The translations under genes and the position numbers were made by a program. From Odontesthes bonariensis (Eukaryota; Chordata; Actinopteri; Atheriniformes; Atherinopsidae), in assembly GCF_027942865.1 (NCBI RefSeq), contig NC_134515.1:18746227-18810226 (forward strand): a stretch of 64,000 nucleotides of DNA, written 5' to 3'. Shown one piece after another: positions 29,653 to 40,829 of the stretch (position 1 is its first letter; each line of letters opens with the position of its first letter). The notes beneath the pieces are model-generated. The model saw only the letters and a list, made by a program, of their open reading frames with translations. It made no database searches and was not told where the DNA came from.

Positions 29653-31928
29653 CAACACAGCAATAAACATAAAACAAAACGGAACAAAAGAGAAAAAAAA
29701 AACTTATTTCCAAAATAGATTTTAAACAAATGTTGATGTCACTCAAAAAAAAAGGCAAAGATAGCAACCAAATAAATATTCACATCAGCAACAATATTCT
29801 CTTGTGACATCCTTGGTGATGTCTTACACTGACTATAAAACAAGAGACAGTATGTAGTACAATCATACAAGTTTAATAGGACATGCTTAGGAGTTTGACT
29901 GCACCATTTTACCACAAACTGACTACAACACAAAGGCTGCATATTAACTGACATGGTCACTGAGCTGCCCGTGCAAACCCAGAAAGGTTGGCATCAAAGG
30001 TTTTTTGTAACAGGCAATTAATGCATAAATGATGCAGTAGTAACGGATGTGGAGATGTCTGCTTGTGTGCTCAACCTATCTGTCCACAAAACCAACCCAA
30101 GTGCTGGTGTCTGTGTTTTCTGCACAGAATCGTTGCTAGGCAATGCTGAGGAATTTTGGTGTGTTACCATGAACTGGAAGCCTTTGTGCAAATCACCACT
30201 TTAAGTTCCTCCATCTACCAGGGGCAGCCCACAGCTCCATTAAGATGCAATAGCCATGTCAGGAAGATATTTTGAAAATAACATGGGAACTCAGGTCATA
30301 CCATTAAATGCACAAACACACACACACACACAAAAGAAGAATGGAAAAATAGCTTTCTTTGGACAGGGCCAGCCTGTGCAATTTGATTACTTGTTCTACG
30401 TAGTCCCACATTGTTTTCTTTTTTCACACACTAGCCCTTAATTGATAATTGTTTGACTTTTGAAATGTATTTCCAATTTTAAAAGAATGCCATTGCCAAC
30501 TTAGTCAAACAAGTCAATTGAGTCCTACAGCCACAATATCTTTTATTATCATAAAGTACAACTGGCAGCAAAGTGTAGCATTTTCAGCTTAAAGAGGCAT
30601 GTTCCCTTTTATTCTTATACTCTGATCTGTTTCAGAGCACAATATTGTCACTGGTCATTGTACAAACCAGTGGCTACTTAACACAGAAGAGAGAGGGGGC
30701 AGGGCGTGGGGGGGCAAACAGAGATCAGCAGCCATTTTGTAAAGCAGAGATGGTTTCAATCTATAGCGTGTCAGTTCATGGAGCACTTATAGCATGACGG
30801 TTATCACAAAGCTGCGTCTTTATTGCCACACGGGTCACCTTGCATCACAAGAACTTAAATAATTATTGCTTTATGGTTAGAAGCGCAGACAGCAAAGCTG
30901 CATACAAACATAACCATGAAGCCGAAGATTTAAGCTGAGATAAGCATCCGTTCATCTTTTTATGTATTTTTTTTTCTACCGTAGTCATTGTAACCTACAA
31001 TAAGTACTGCTTATTGGAGGTCAATAGTTTGACAAGTGTGTGCAAAACAAAATTAGAGTCATCTTGGGAGTGCTACATTCGATTAATGCAAATGTGAGAA
31101 ATCCACAGGCATGTTACAATAATACAGGAGTCCAGAACCTCAATGACTTTAGGGAACATGATATGAAAGGCATTTTTTTCAAAACTGCATTCAATTTGAC
31201 AACTGTTGAAAAATTGTCAACAATGCATTGCTACAAATCTTTTGAAAAGAATATTCCAAAATGTAAACCAGATTTTTCACATTACTGGTCAGTCTAGTTA
31301 GTTCTTTTAACCCTTTAAATATGCCTCCTATCACCTTAACTGGCCTCAGTAACCCGCTACAACTTCAGAAATAACATTCAACAGCTTAACAGCTTGAGCA
31401 GTTTGTGTTTATGTTGCTGGTCACAATAAAATGATCTTCTCCTTTTTACTGAAATGTGTCTGTTTCATTACCAGAAATGAGACTCAAGAAATGACAGCAG
31501 AAACACTGTCAGCCTTGCTAAACCAACATTTAGTTTTTATGTCCCCTTTTCGTTTAATCTTATCACTTAATTTTTCTGCATTTTGAATACACAGAATCGC
31601 CTCAGCCTTCTCCACTTGGTCCTATGAAAGCCTGCGGAGCAGTGCAGTCCAGAGCTGCACAACCCTACATCAACCATACATGCAGGCTGATGTAGTCTAG
31701 ACTGCTGCCTGCGCAGCAGCCTCAGGTCTTATATCTGCTCTCATCACCACTGAGACAGTAAGAAAGACTTCCTATGTAATAGCGTTCTTGGTGGTTTGCC
31801 CTGTCGTCCCTGTACATCTCTGTACTTTCATCAAAGGGGTAAAACAGTAAACAGTGACACGCTATTTCACACCTCACCTGTACTAAGAGGGATGTACAGG
31901 ATTTAGCTAATTCCTGACAGTCTCATGC

Positions 31929-31934
31929 TTTATT
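31929..31934 (-). terminator. rnd1: candidate proximal poly(A) signal of rnd1
   Basis: Minus-strand AATAAA about 430 nt beyond the rnd1 stop codon, in the context AATAAATAAAGC. Confidence 0.35.
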
Positions 31935-32366
31935 TATTTATGTATTTAGAAAAATATCCATTGATTCTTCTGAGAGGCATTTACATCACAAGATTAAACG
32001 TCACACGTTGCACATTTCCTTATTGGACAAAATCAACATGTGCCTATAGATAGTAAAATCAGACAGATGTAACACCGTGGTAGTTGCATACTGTTTACAG
32101 GTGAAAAAATGATAGCTCGATGATCAAACCTAGACTGATACGGTTTTGTTTAAAAGCAAGATAAACAGTGGAAAAAATGGATGTGCGCTAAAAGGTCCAG
32201 GAGCAAGTGGACAGCAAAGTGTCCACCTGTTTGATTTCCGGGGGGGTGAGGGAAGGATTCAGCAGGAGACCCTGATAAAACCATCATGCCCACCACCCCT
32301 TCCCCGAGACCAAAGAGGTTGGGGCTGGGAGTCGCATGTGAGGACTGTAACGCAAGGGGTCCCCAC

Positions 32367-32612
32367 TCACATGACTGAGCAGCTCTTGGCCTTCTCCTTC
32401 TTGAAGGTGGAGGAGATCAAATCTGACTTGCTAGGAAGGTGGAGAAGTCTTTTGGAGAGGCGGCGGGTGGGGCTGGGCTTCGGGAGAGGTTGAAGCTTGT
32501 TGATGCAAGCCATCGCTGCGGTGCGAAATACACTGTGAATACTTTTCTCTGAGGTGAATGCAGAGCACTCTAGGTAAGCTTCTGCACCCAGCTGCTTGGC
32601 CATAGCAGAACC
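32367..32612 (-). CDS. rnd1: rnd1 exon 5 (C-terminus, CAAX)
   Basis: Acceptor on minus TTGCAG ends at 32613; stop TGA at 32367-32369. Encodes residues 152-232, including the SAF motif, the polybasic tail and CSVM. Confidence 0.95.
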   Translation of the reverse strand, partial: GSAMAKQLGAEAYLECSAFTSEKSIHSVFRTAAMACINKLQPLPKPSPTRRLSKRLLHLPSKSDLISSTFKKEKAKSCSVM

Positions 32613-35600
32613 CTGCAAGGAATTAGTTGATAAAGTATATTGTTTATAACATCTTTCACCAAAATTTTCCTTTTAAACTTTATCCTAGGATGGCAATTAT
32701 ATTAATGACACATTTGTAAAATAAAGGCATTTAATGACTCAAATCTCCAAATTTCTTTGGAAATACATTAAAATAATGTTTTTATTTGTAAACATGTGCT
32801 ATAAAATTATAAAAGAAAACTTTAGATATTCAATTCAGCAATAAACTATATTCGTGACAAGCAAGTTTATTCATCATCTCACCTGCTCATAGGTGATTGG
32901 AGTCTGTTTCTGATTGGACAGCTCCATCAGTGTGCAGACATCTGTGCGGAGGTCAGTCTTACAGCCAATGAGCAGAATGCGTGTGCTTGGACAAAAGTCC
33001 AGGATTTCAGTTTTCCACTGTGAATGCAAATGGATAATTAGTCTATCTATTTAAAAAGAAAAAACTCAGCAAGTATAAAAATGTTCACCGACAAAGGGAT
33101 ATGCTTTCATTACAAGGAATCACAGTTGGCTAGAAGAAAGAGTTCTGAAAGTACAAGAGCCATTACCTTTTTGAGACTGCTGTCCACAGTGTCTGGGCGG
33201 CTGATGTCAAAACATAACAAGACCGCATCTGAGTCACTGTAGCACAGGGGTCTCACATTATCATAGTAGGGGGAACCTTACAGGGGAAAGAGGAGAGCAG
33301 TGTTAAAGTGACTGAAAAACACATCTCCCATTTCAAATAGTTCCACATGCCACAATATTTAGATGCCCATGAACATGTTATTTGACTTTTCGAAAGCAAG
33401 CTTTCCAATTCTACAAATCTTCAAGTAAGGTTGTGTTTTTGGCTAACAGATGTCTTCAAAGTGAGATAGTGGCACACTTTAAAAGTCTCTTTGAAGTTTT
33501 TTTTTGTTAAGTGACGAATGGCACAGATGGTTCTTATACATCTTATAAACATTACTGGTATATTTTCTTTTTTAAAAAGGTAAATTGGCACTTTCTAGAG
33601 TGTAAAAGTTTGTGTACAGAGCCAATAATTCTTTTAAGATTGTAGGAAGTTGTCACGGCAAAAAGAAGCGTGAATGAGCTGCAGAGATAGAGCAGGTGGA
33701 TACGGCGGTAGAGATTTTGTGCAGTTCCTCCCGCTGTACTTCATTTTGCTGTTCCTCAAACTGCTCTTTTCCCTGCTTCTACATTCTTTGTTGGCATTTC
33801 AGAGGAGGAGAAGATGACAATCGAACACTAAATCCTCATTGATCTTTTCTTGCAGTAGATTACGCAAGTGGAAATGGTGGGGCTTGGGGCAGGCAGACGC
33901 TCCCACTCATGCTCAGAATCCTTAAGTAAGCCACCCACCCCCCAAAAATCCTATGCTCGGCGAGCAATACCTCTAGTCCCTCTGTTACCACAGCAACAAG
34001 CCTTGGAATCCACCATCTACATCAGCCATTCCTCCCACTTCTCTATAAAGGCTTGCCTTAACTGCCAGTCAATCATTTCACACCACAAACTGCCCACCCA
34101 CCTACTATTGAAGACAATCCTTCTCCACAACAGAGTTGGTGAAATTCAGTATACCCAGCACACAAAAAGACACGCATTTACACATGCAAACAGCACACCT
34201 GATAACACACAGACTTGCTTTCTAAATTTGGCTGCAGCCAGAGGTGCGCTCGGTCTGTTATCAGATGAAACAGGGACCCTCTCAATTGGATTAACATGTT
34301 TACTTACTTCAGTCTATGAATGAATGTTCCTTTTTTAGTTCCAGATAACAAAAGCAGTCAGTCTAATCACTCATTAGATATTACACAACCATCAAAATTG
34401 ATTTATACCATAACATAAAAAACATAAAAAAGTACATACAAAACATGTATGTGGGCATATTGAACAGTTTCATGAATACTTAATGATCTGGCACATTATC
34501 AAAGGGTAAAACTGAATTTGCCAGCTGCTGGTGTGAGTGGAATTATGACAAGCTGTGATGAAATTCCTCAGGACTCAATGTCCTGAAGAAAGTAAACACT
34601 GCCATGAGGGAACAAAGGGATGTGTGTGTTGTATCATAACTGATTCTGTGCCTGACTTTAGTCTACTCTTAAACAGAAATTAACAGAAACATTTTGATTT
34701 AAGTAAATTACTTTACAAAGAGCATGTTCTCCCTGTGTATGCATGGGTTCTCTTCGGGTACTCCGGCTTCCTCCCAATGTCCAAAGACATGCATGTTAGG
34801 CTAATTGGTGTCTCTTAAAATTTGTCCCTAGGAGTGAGTGTGAGCGTGCGTGATTGTTTGTCTCGTTTGTCTCTATGTGGCCCTGTGATGGACTGGCGAC
34901 CTGTCCAGGGTTTACAAAGACAACGGGCATCACTAATATAAGAATGCAAATCATATTAGTGTCTCATGACACTAGTTACATAACACCACAGCAACAAAGC
35001 AAGAGCTGGAAAGAATTTGCTGACAGTGAAAATTGACACACATTAGAATGAGAACAATTAGCACCACAGGGAGGATGAGGATGAGTTTTATGAGTATGTG
35101 TCGTCTCTTACAGGACAGTCTGTTTGGTGTTTGGAAAAAAAATAAAAATAATCGACTCAATCTTCTGGCAAAGGGTTATCACACAGTCGGGAGACAAGGT
35201 GTGATTCTGCATTAAATAGCTCCTGATCTCAATGCAGCAATCAATGGAAAGCTGCACTGGGGGCCCAAGAGTCTTTGCAATTAAATCTGACAAATAAATT
35301 ATACTGCAAAGAAAGAGGGGACGTGAAGACGTTTTTTCTTTTTGTCCCCCCTCGTAAAATCATCGTATCCATTCTTTTGGATGAGGGATGCATGATTTTC
35401 TATTCTTACTTATCCAGTTTATGGAAAAGTTTAAAATGACTGTATGTAAGTCTTTGTACATTAGTATTTGAAAACTCTCAACATGCCATTTGTATACAGC
35501 AGCAGGCTTAGCGGCACTTTCATGATACTTGAAGATCTAGTTTATCTTTGGAGATACAGCTGTTTGTTAAAATAAAAATAGGCGCAAAAGCAGCGGTGTA

Positions 35601-38600
35601 CTATACTGTGGCGTATCATAAAGAGCCCTCCAGTGCCATGAATCCTTCCCCCTCTGCAGTCTGAGATCTTAGGGTACCAGTCTCTTTCACACTCTCTCTT
35701 TTCTCTTCATTGCAACAAACATGAGAATAGTTTGGACAAACAGATCATGATCCATGCAGAGATAAGCATGGCACAAATGTTTCCTCTCCTCCCTTTCTCA
35801 ACAGCCTGCCTCTACAGCAGATGGAGAGTTTCTGAGGCATGTAACATGGAGAGAGAGGCCGACTGACTGGGTAATCTCAACAAAAGACAAGAGCACGCTC
35901 CATATCTTGTGGCCGACATCAACTTCATCCGTCTTGATGATGCAGAGCCCAGAGATGAAGCAGAATATTGGCCTGAACAGAAGTATAGATTTCATGGGTG
36001 TAGAGGCTGGGCCGTGTGTTGGGAGCATACAGGTGGGGGAAGGGAGTATCAGCTATTCTGTGTGTAAATGAGTGAGTGTGTGAGTGCACTTGTGTGCTGT
36101 GCATGTGTGCTAAATCAAGTGAGCGACAAAGCTTGTTTTCATCATTAGCGCTCCTCCTCTCACTATGAGAATGCAGAGGTCAGACAGACTAATGATCCAG
36201 TGATGGGATGACTCACAGTTTTGGGGATGAGAGCAGCCCTGCTACTCCACCCACACTCAGCCGACTGGAAGCTGTGGTGCTGCTGCAACAGATAACCACC
36301 GACTCCACAGCCCAACCAAAAAACACACTACATTGCGTCAGACAGTTGTTCCATAGTTTCACATCAGACAGGCAGAATCACTGCTGAAAGCCCCTGCAGG
36401 CAGAGAGAGGACGGCTCTTTGGTTCTGAGCATCGCCGCATCAGAAGTGTTAACAAGCTGAACGTTGAAACTGTCAAAGAAGACGACACTCCAGATGTCTT
36501 ATTATAAAGTCTTATTATATTCTAAAACTTGATAAAGGATTTAACAGGTAAGGAATCAGTTAAAGAGAAAAAATAAGCTTTGATAATCAGTAAATCATCT
36601 TTCAATTGTCAATCTTTTCATTCATTCATTGGGAGTGGAAACCTATCTCATCAGGCAAGACGCAGGATACACCCTGGACAGGTTGCCAGTTAATCACAGA
36701 CAATCAGCCATGCACGCTCACTCCTCAGGTCAATTTAGAACCACCAATACACCTAACATGCATGTTTTTTGGACGGTGGGAGGAAGCCAGAGTTTCCAGG
36801 GAAAAATGCAAACTCCTGAAAGAAAGGCCCCAGTCATGATTGGAACAGGGAACCTTCTTGCTGTGCAGTGAGGCAACAGTGCTAATCATGAGTCTCTAAT
36901 AACAGATAAGCACCAAACATCCCAGATTCCGAAATGCTTTCTTTTTTTCATTTTTTTTTTTCATGTGTTTAAAGATTTTTTTTAACACGTTGTTGTAGTC
37001 AAATGACATTAAAATCATTGACTGGTGGTGGAAATAAAATCATAAGCCACAAAAGAGGACAATTTACACTTTATGGGTTTTCCATTGTCTGGTAGTGTGT
37101 TAGCCTATGTTTGTTTTGTTTGTTTCTTGTTTGGTTTTGGTCGTCATCTATGCAAAAAAGATCTGAAACATTTTAAACCCCAGAGCCAGGAGCAGTTTCT
37201 TCTCTCCCACAGAGAGGCTTTTCTAACATTATTGTTTGTCTCATTTTTTTGTGGCATCCAGCATGACTTTCAAAGTAATGCATTTCAATAGGTTCATGTG
37301 CTCAGTGCATTTTGTGTTTAGCTGTAGGGGCTCAGAAGCAAGGAATCCAAGTAATCCAAGATGAAAATACTTTGATGCAATATGATATTACAGGTTCAGT
37401 TTTAATGCAAGCCAAGATGTTTACCTTATGTTAACCATCTTGTTTTTAATACCTGACCTAAACCAAGTGTTTTTTAATATCTAACCCGAACGACTTCTTA
37501 ATACCTATCCTTGATCATGTCGGTTGTAATACCTAAACTCAAATATGTAGTTTGTAATGTGTAAAACAACAATTTAACGCATGGTGCAAGGAAACATTGA
37601 TTGAATGCAAAAGGACATTTCAAAGTAAAGATACTTTAAGATACTAGTGGTCAGGACAGGACTCAATCTTAAGTCTCCCACTTGTCTGTCAGGTGTGTAG
37701 CGCCATCCTCCAAACCCCTTGTCCTCCAAATGAAGGCTTAAACGTATCAAATATGAAGAAACATTTGAAAAGTGTCTATTTGACAAAATGCTGTGACGTT
37801 ATGTGCCTCTATGGAACTATTTCTGTGTGCTGTCAAGTCTGTGCACACACATCAAATTTACATGACTTTTTCATGTTTTACCATGAGACTGGATTCATGT
37901 AACACAGTTGCATCATTCCTGGTTTGACGAGTTTGGTACACCTCCAACAAAGAATAAGGAGATGCCCCAGAGTTAATCTTTGACTAATCAGATAACCAAT
38001 CAGCACAAACTGGACTTTACAGGAAGGGACAAGAGCTAAAATGGAGCCTTGTAGGGATAAAAACAACAACAATAACATGAACTGATAAATAGGTAAAATG
38101 TTGTCTCTTTAAATCAACTTTTCGTTAAGGCTGAGTCCTACAGAATTTAATATTACTATAAGCTGAGTGGTCTTTAGAAATGACAGATATATTCCAATTC
38201 GGATACTTATTGTCTATTAACAATGCCTCTCTTTTCCAATTCAACAGATTGTTTCATCGGCCCAAATGGATATTGGGTTCACTCCAAATCAATCTAATTT
38301 ATATATCATACAATAAATGATTACATATACAACATCCTCTCATACTCAAAGGCCTTATCAGCAAGATTGCTGAACCTGAAATAAATTACTCGCTAACACC
38401 ATAATGAGATTCATTACTAACTATTCATGAGTTATAGCTACAGGACAGTGTTCGCCTTCCCATCTTCCTCTCTCCTCCCTGCACGTTCGATCAGATCAAG
38501 CTGATTAAAACCAGAGGATTGATTTTAGTCTGTAAATCCATGGTGGAGCTGGGAGAAGGAGCTGCCTGCCATGTGGAGCCAGTGATGAGGTCAGTCCAAT

Positions 38601-40595
38601 CAATGAAGAGGAACTGGGATATTGAGGAAACCCTCTCAGTATGGAGGGGCCACAATGGCAGCACTTTACACAATTATGGCAAATTACAGCAAGAAGCGGA
38701 AACTGTAAGGTGTGATCAACAAATGGCCTCTCTGCCCATCATCCATCACCACGACCCTGATGGGACAGGAGTCATCTATATGAGATGACATAATTTCTCC
38801 TCTCGGTGAAACACAAGATATGTGGACCATAATGAGTTGTAGCAGTAACATGTGTACTGTTTAGTATATGTTGTATAGATTTGTATTGCAATGTGCATCA
38901 TGCATTATGGTATTGGATTTGTCCATTGTTTCTTGTTTAAAGGGGTGGCCTATGCAAATGAGTTATTAAAAGAACTGATACAAAACAAAAAAGAAAGAAA
39001 GGAAATGTAAGACAACTCATTGGGTCAGTAAGAAGGAACGGCCCAGTGGTCCCATTCAGAGTCTTAATCCCTTGGCTCATGCTGTTCCAGTGGGTGACCC
39101 AGAGCAGCATATGGAGGAGAATGCAGGTCACCACAGTTTCTGTACTCCCTCCTATCTGTCTGTTCCAGAAAAACCTTCCTGCTCAACAGGATGTCTTTCT
39201 GTATGCCCATCATCCCTGGGCACAAGGCCCACTCCTGCTGGCCAGACCAAAGGTCCCCAGTCTGGGATTAAAAAAAACAGGATTTGGTCTGGGGAGGGAA
39301 TTACATTTATTCATTCTTATTTATTTATTTATTTATTTCTTTGTCCTCAAGTTGCCACTTTGTGACAATGAGGGGAAAAAAATATGAGGACACACTAAAT
39401 ATTCCATCATCTCACAGAAGTGAGTCTGTTACATAAAGGCTGTGTTTTACACTGATGGACATGAAACGCAAAGACAAATACATGCAATTTCCTCTGCCAA
39501 ATGAGGCTGCAGATGCATGCAGGGTGAGTCTGGATGAAGAGGATTTTGTACTGGGCAGAGATACAATCCAGCAATAAGCATGAAGGGAATCAAACAGGTG
39601 CCACAGACCCGTGCTTGGACGATTCAGGTCAACACACTAAATAGCAGATCTAAAATGACATTGACCCTTTTTTTCATGATTAGCGTAAATTAACATATGA
39701 TGCGCACAGTCTCCATTAACCGCAAGTGAACTGGAATAATCACTGTCTCTCTGCCTAGTTTCTTCTAAAAAAAAAAACACTTGGCAGATAGAAAAGTGTC
39801 TTTAGATCCGCTAAAACCTTTTTCATGCCACATGGAAAAGCACCACGTGTCAAAAAGATAATCAGTTACCTGAGGTGTCCCACAGACTGAGCTCCACTCG
39901 CTGCTCCTCCAGCTCCAAACAGGCAGTGTAGTTTTCAAAAACCGTGGGCACATAGGTCTGAGGAGCAATTAGCAACATGGTGCCATTAGTGGGGAGGTGT
40001 CAGTCAGTCAGTCAGCTACACAGACAACAAAGTTATCTAGCTCTTTAGAGCAACACTGACTGATGGGTAAATGAATAGGAAAGAGATATTGTGATGCACA
40101 CTATTTATAAGCATTGTGAGATTCAATCAATCACTGGAATTACTGCATAGGAAGCACCAACACTAATTAATATGAAACACTTAGAAAATAGGATGCATCT
40201 TAACTGCTCATAAGATGAAAAGATTATACAATCATCAATATTGATATAATATTACAGCAAACACTAAACAAACACGGACACACACAAAAATAATTTATGG
40301 AAATGCGCATGCAAACCGTCAAAGTCTGCAACAGACGCACCGTTTTTTCTTGCCATTTCCTCTCATTTTACGAGATCTTAAAACACTCTGATTGTCATCA
40401 AAATACTGGAAAACTTCAACTGCATCTATCTTAGTTCAATTTTCACACGTATGAGTCATATTAAAGTACACCTACCTCTGGGTAACAATCCTTCGCAAGG
40501 ACTTGCAACATCGCCGTTTTTCCGCATTGAACGTCTCCAACAAGAACCAGTTTACATCTCACCACCAGCGGCTGTGTGTTTCTCCTCTCCTTCAT
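32367..40595 (-). CDS. rnd1: Rho family GTPase Rnd1
   Basis: Five exons (40476-40595, 39870-39957, 33167-33276, 32883-33017, 32367-32612) join in frame to 233 codons, 232 aa, the length of human RND1. G1 reads GDVQCGKT (residues 20-27) and G3 reads WDTSGSP (66-72): the Rnd-specific changes at the positions equivalent to Ras Gly12, Ala59 and Gln61 make the family GTPase-deficient and constitutively GTP-bound. G4 is CKTD (125-128) and G5 is CSAF (167-170). The basic tail ends in the CAAX box CSVM (229-232), predicted to be farnesylated and membrane-targeted. Rnd1 antagonises RhoA, loosens adhesion and partners plexins in semaphorin signalling. The N-terminus (MKERR) matches RND1 rather than RND2 or RND3. 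A TATA/CCAAT promoter lies upstream. cacnb3 is the next gene on the same strand. Confidence 0.96.
32883..33017 (-). CDS. rnd1: rnd1 exon 4
   Basis: 135 nt, phase 0 at both ends; minus acceptor TTCACAG and donor GTGAGA. Encodes [18 protein letters not shown] through the CKTDLR motif. Confidence 0.95.
33167..33276 (-). CDS. rnd1: rnd1 exon 3
   Basis: 110 nt; minus acceptor CTGTAAG and donor GTAATG. Encodes [20 protein letters not shown] and CFDISRP. Confidence 0.95.
34722..34910 (-). repeat. interspersed repeat copy with 10-bp target duplication
   Basis: Reverse-oriented piece of the repeat seen at 25.3-26.4 kb (from its GGACAGG block to its GAGAACATGC end), in rnd1 intron 2. It is flanked by an exact direct repeat TTTACAAAGA at 34712-34721 and 34911-34920, as expected after target-primed insertion. 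Confidence 0.8.
36618..36895 (+). repeat. interspersed repeat copy
   Basis: Forward copy of the same repeat in rnd1 intron 2: TACACCCTGGACAGG, CAATTTAGAACCACC, CATGCATGTTTTTTGGACGG and ACCTTCTTGCTGTG blocks in order. More diverged than the copy at 34.7 kb; no flanking duplication found. Confidence 0.8.
37438..37560. repeat. degenerate ~28-bp tandem repeat
   Basis: About four imperfect units each beginning AATACCTGACCTAAAC-like and ending in a T-rich segment. In rnd1 intron 2. Confidence 0.55.
39310..39338. repeat. (TTTA)n microsatellite
   Basis: Five to six TTTA units in rnd1 intron 2. Confidence 0.85.
39870..39957 (-). CDS. rnd1: rnd1 exon 2
   Basis: 88 nt; minus acceptor CTCCTCAG and donor GTAACT. 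Encodes [15 protein letters not shown] (effector loop) through WDTSG. Confidence 0.95.
40476..40595 (-). CDS. rnd1: rnd1 exon 1
   Basis: ATG at 40593-40595, 40 codons, donor GTAGGT. Encodes [12 protein letters not shown] and the P-loop GDVQCGKT. The start matches the human N-terminus. Confidence 0.96.
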
Positions 40596-40756
40596 GGTGC
40601 AAATCACGGTCCAGTGTTTTTCAGCAGAAAATATATAATTTTAACAAAACAAACAAACAGCAGAACAGCCAATTGTCCCAGTATGATGAAAGCTTCGCGT
40701 GCCTGTTTGCCGGATGATGCCAGCAGTTGATCTGATTGCATTTGCCACTGCGTCTC

Positions 40757-40781
40757 TTTATACTGGCGGACAGCAGCCAAT
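40757..40781 (-). promoter_or_regulatory. rnd1: rnd1 core promoter: TATA box and CCAAT box
   Basis: On the minus strand TATAAA lies at 40757-40762, with an inverted CCAAT box (plus CCAAT 40777-40781) about 15 nt further upstream. Transcription would start near 40730, giving a 5' UTR of about 135 nt. Positions are seen; use is inferred. Confidence 0.55.
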
Positions 40782-40829
40782 AGGAGCTTACCATTCCACA
40801 GGCTTTCTAACATCCCTTTGCAGCACTCA

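Noticed and set aside
31040-31297. 85-codon plus-strand frame
   Set aside because: Lies antisense to the probable rnd1 3' UTR, AT-rich, with no recognisable content.
33868-34323. 151-codon plus-strand frame in rnd1 intron 2
   Set aside because: Low-complexity Ser/His/Leu-rich composition, no recognisable domain, antisense to rnd1 and no splice context.
40451-40730. Two plus-strand frames of 75-88 codons
   Set aside because: Antisense to rnd1 exon 1 and its 5' UTR.
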